Below are positions 43,394 to 44,828 of a stretch of DNA of 44,828 nucleotides, one piece after another (the first letter of the stretch is position 1; the number at the start of each line of letters is the position of its first letter). A program made the translations under genes and the position numbers. The stretch is from Pseudomonas sp. NBRC 111124. GTDB lineage: Bacteria; Pseudomonadota; Gammaproteobacteria; Pseudomonadales; Pseudomonadaceae. Location: the NCBI RefSeq assembly GCF_001320245.1, contig NZ_BCBA01000008.1:1-44828 (forward strand), read 5' to 3'. The notes under the pieces are model-generated. The model searched no databases. It was not told the origin of the DNA and was given only the letters and a program-made list of their open reading frames with translations.

Positions 43394-44614
43394 ATGGGCG
43401 CGCTATCTCATCTGCGGGTGCTGGACCTTTCCCGGGTGCTGGCGGGGCCTTGGTCTGGCCAGATCCTGGCGGACCTGGGTGCTGACGTGATCAAGGTCGA
43501 GCGCCCGGGCAGTGGCGACGACACCCGCTCCTGGGGGCCGCCTTTCCTCAAGGATGCTGAGGGCGAGAACACCAGCGAGGCGGCTTATTACCTGTCGGCA
43601 AACCGCAACAAGCGCTCGGTGACCATCGACTTCACCCAAGAGGAAGGTCAGCGTCTGGTGCGCGAGCTGGCGGCCAGGTCGGATATCGTCATCGAGAACT
43701 TCAAGGTCGGCGGGCTGGCAGCTTATGGGCTGGATTACCCGAGCCTGAAGGCGATAAACCCCAAGCTCATCTATTGCTCGATCACGGGCTTCGGCCAGAC
43801 CGGGCCGTATGCCAAGCGTGCAGGGTATGACTTCATGATCCAGGGGCTGGGTGGATTGATGAGCCTGACCGGTCGCCCGGATGGGGAGGAAGGTGGCGGG
43901 CCGGTGAAGGTCGGTGTTGCGCTGACCGATATCCTCACCGGGCTGTATTCGACGGTGGCGATTCTGGCTGCTCTCGCTCATCGCGATCAGCATGGCGTTG
44001 GCCAGCACATCGACATGGCGCTGCTCGATGTGCAGGTGGCTTGCCTGGCCAACCAGGCGATGAACTACCTGACCACGGGCAACCCACCGCGGCGGCTGGG
44101 CAATGCTCACCCTAATATCGTGCCTTACCAGGATTTCCCTACGGCGGATGGCGATTTCATCCTTACCGTGGGTAACGATGGCCAGTTCCGCAAGTTTGCC
44201 GAGGTGGCTGGGCAGCCGCATTGGGCGGATGACCCGCGTTTTGCTACTAATAAGCAGCGAGTGGCGAACCGGGCGGAGCTGATTCCACTGATTCGCCAGG
44301 CGACGGTATTCAAGACCACCGCCGAATGGGTGAGCCAGCTGGAGGCTGCAGGCGTGCCATGCGGGCCAATCAACGATCTGGCGCAGATGTTCCAGGACCC
44401 GCAGGTTGTAGCGCGTGGGCTGGCGGTAACCATGCCCCATGCGCTGGGCGGGCGTGTGCCGCAGGTGGCCAGCCCGATTCGGCTGTCCGAAACGCCCGTG
44501 GAGTATCGGCGTGCGCCACCGCTGTTGGGCGAGCATACCGAAGCGGTGCTGGGCGATGTGCTCGGCCTGGATGCAGGTGCTATAGGGCGTTTACGCAGCG
44601 CCGGTGTGCTCTGA
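43394..44614 (+). CDS. gcdG: CaiB/BaiF family glutarate CoA-transferase
   Basis: 406-aa class III CoA-transferase that probably activates glutarate by moving CoA from succinyl-CoA, giving the substrate of GcdH. The N-terminal GPWSGQILADLGADVIKVE segment and the VALTDILTGLYS segment (likely catalytic Asp D179) are typical of the CaiB/BaiF fold, which forms an interlocked dimer. The large domain ends with the family motif RRAPPLLGEHTE. AAGGAG precedes the ATG at 43394, and only 14 bases separate it from gcdH, so the two are one operon. It ends with a strong terminator (44639-44672). The substrate is inferred from the partner gene. Confidence 0.92.
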   Translation: MGALSHLRVLDLSRVLAGPWSGQILADLGADVIKVERPGSGDDTRSWGPPFLKDAEGENTSEAAYYLSANRNKRSVTIDFTQEEGQRLVRELAARSDIVIENFKVGGLAAYGLDYPSLKAINPKLIYCSITGFGQTGPYAKRAGYDFMIQGLGGLMSLTGRPDGEEGGGPVKVGVALTDILTGLYSTVAILAALAHRDQHGVGQHIDMALLDVQVACLANQAMNYLTTGNPPRRLGNAHPNIVPYQDFPTADGDFILTVGNDGQFRKFAEVAGQPHWADDPRFATNKQRVANRAELIPLIRQATVFKTTAEWVSQLEAAGVPCGPINDLAQMFQDPQVVARGLAVTMPHALGGRVPQVASPIRLSETPVEYRRAPPLLGEHTEAVLGDVLGLDAGAIGRLRSAGVL

Positions 44615-44638
44615 CTCTATATAGAGCTGATGAAAAGT

Positions 44639-44672
44639 GGGGAGGCCGTCAGGCCTCCCCGCTTTGTTTTTC
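44639..44672 (+). terminator. Intrinsic terminator of gcdHG
   Basis: GGGGAGGCC (44639-44647) pairs perfectly with GGCCTCCCC (44652-44660) around GTCA, followed by a T-rich run to 44671. Confidence 0.93.
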
Positions 44673-44673
44673 A

Positions 44674-44745
44674 GCGATATTAAAGTTTCTTGAAATTAGA
44701 GGTTGACGGGATTTCGAATCCCCTTATAATGCGCCCCACTTCCGG
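44674..44745 (+). promoter_or_regulatory. Ribosomal RNA operon-type promoter
   Basis: TTGACG (44703-44708) and a perfect TATAAT (44725-44730) are 16 bases apart. The discriminator after it is GCGCCCC, the GC-rich type that makes rRNA promoters sensitive to ppGpp, and an AT-rich UP-element-like stretch (44675-44698) lies upstream. The sequence that follows resembles the 16S rRNA leader of P. putida as I remember it, including the ATCGAATGATCGG piece. The rRNA gene itself is outside the window. Confidence 0.8.
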
Positions 44746-44828
44746 CGACATCGAAACGTAAAACTCCTTAAGATTCAACGAGTTGAGCGATTTAGGCAGC
44801 GTTGGAAGTGCTTCGATCGAATGATCGG

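Overview
The window is GC-rich chromosomal DNA from a fluorescent pseudomonad, most likely the Pseudomonas putida group. The evidence is gene content and order: polA-engB-cytochromes-dsbA, then ampDh2, kinB-algB and gltP, and later pntAA-pntAB-pntB and gcdR/gcdH-gcdG, with REP palindromes of the pseudomonad type between genes. It ends inside what looks like the promoter region of a ribosomal RNA operon. I see no phage, plasmid, transposase or CRISPR; this is mostly core genome.

Region 1 (1-7.9 kb): thrB (homoserine kinase) with an attenuator-like leader, a small secreted DUF2782 protein, polA, a probable ErsA small RNA with its own sigma22-type promoter in the polA-engB gap, engB, two cytochrome c genes, dsbA and an EEP-fold hydrolase.

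Region 2 (8-17.8 kb) is an envelope and c-di-GMP signalling block. It holds a GGDEF cyclase (DgcH-like), a lipoprotein amidase (AmpDh2), a CSS-EAL phosphodiesterase and the KinB/AlgB two-component system. Divergent from algB is a group of envelope genes: a frameshifted BON protein, an unknown 97-aa membrane protein, a DUF1328 peptide and an Ivy-type lysozyme inhibitor. Two sigma54-like promoters precede this group.

Region 3 (17.8-32.1 kb) is mainly transport. A long regulatory gap with three AauR-like operators leads to gltP. Then come a nucleoside-recognition membrane protein, a four-gene MCE lipid-transport operon (STAS-permease, ATPase, MCE protein, lipoprotein), a DUF5924/DUF2914 protein, an M16 peptidase, a Na/Pi cotransporter, a TerC protein, a CitMHS transporter and a GFA-fold protein. 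Two REP pairs lie here.

Region 4 (32.2-36.1 kb): a cluster of three small secreted DUF2388 paralogues and a large two-domain protein (HExxH plus DUF4105), then a DUF1127 gene whose upstream region carries eight ACAGT/ACTGT half-sites.

Region 5 (36.1-44.8 kb): an acetate/propionate-type CoA-transferase, the proton-translocating transhydrogenase operon, glutarate catabolism (LysR regulator gcdR divergent from gcdH-gcdG), and an rrn-type promoter.

No single clearly new defence or mobile system is visible. The most interesting candidates are the DUF4105/DUF2388 cluster, the sigma54 promoters beside algB, the AauR-like sites before gltP, the ersA locus and the ACAGT half-site cluster. All functional calls rest on reading the sequence and on family knowledge; no search was run.
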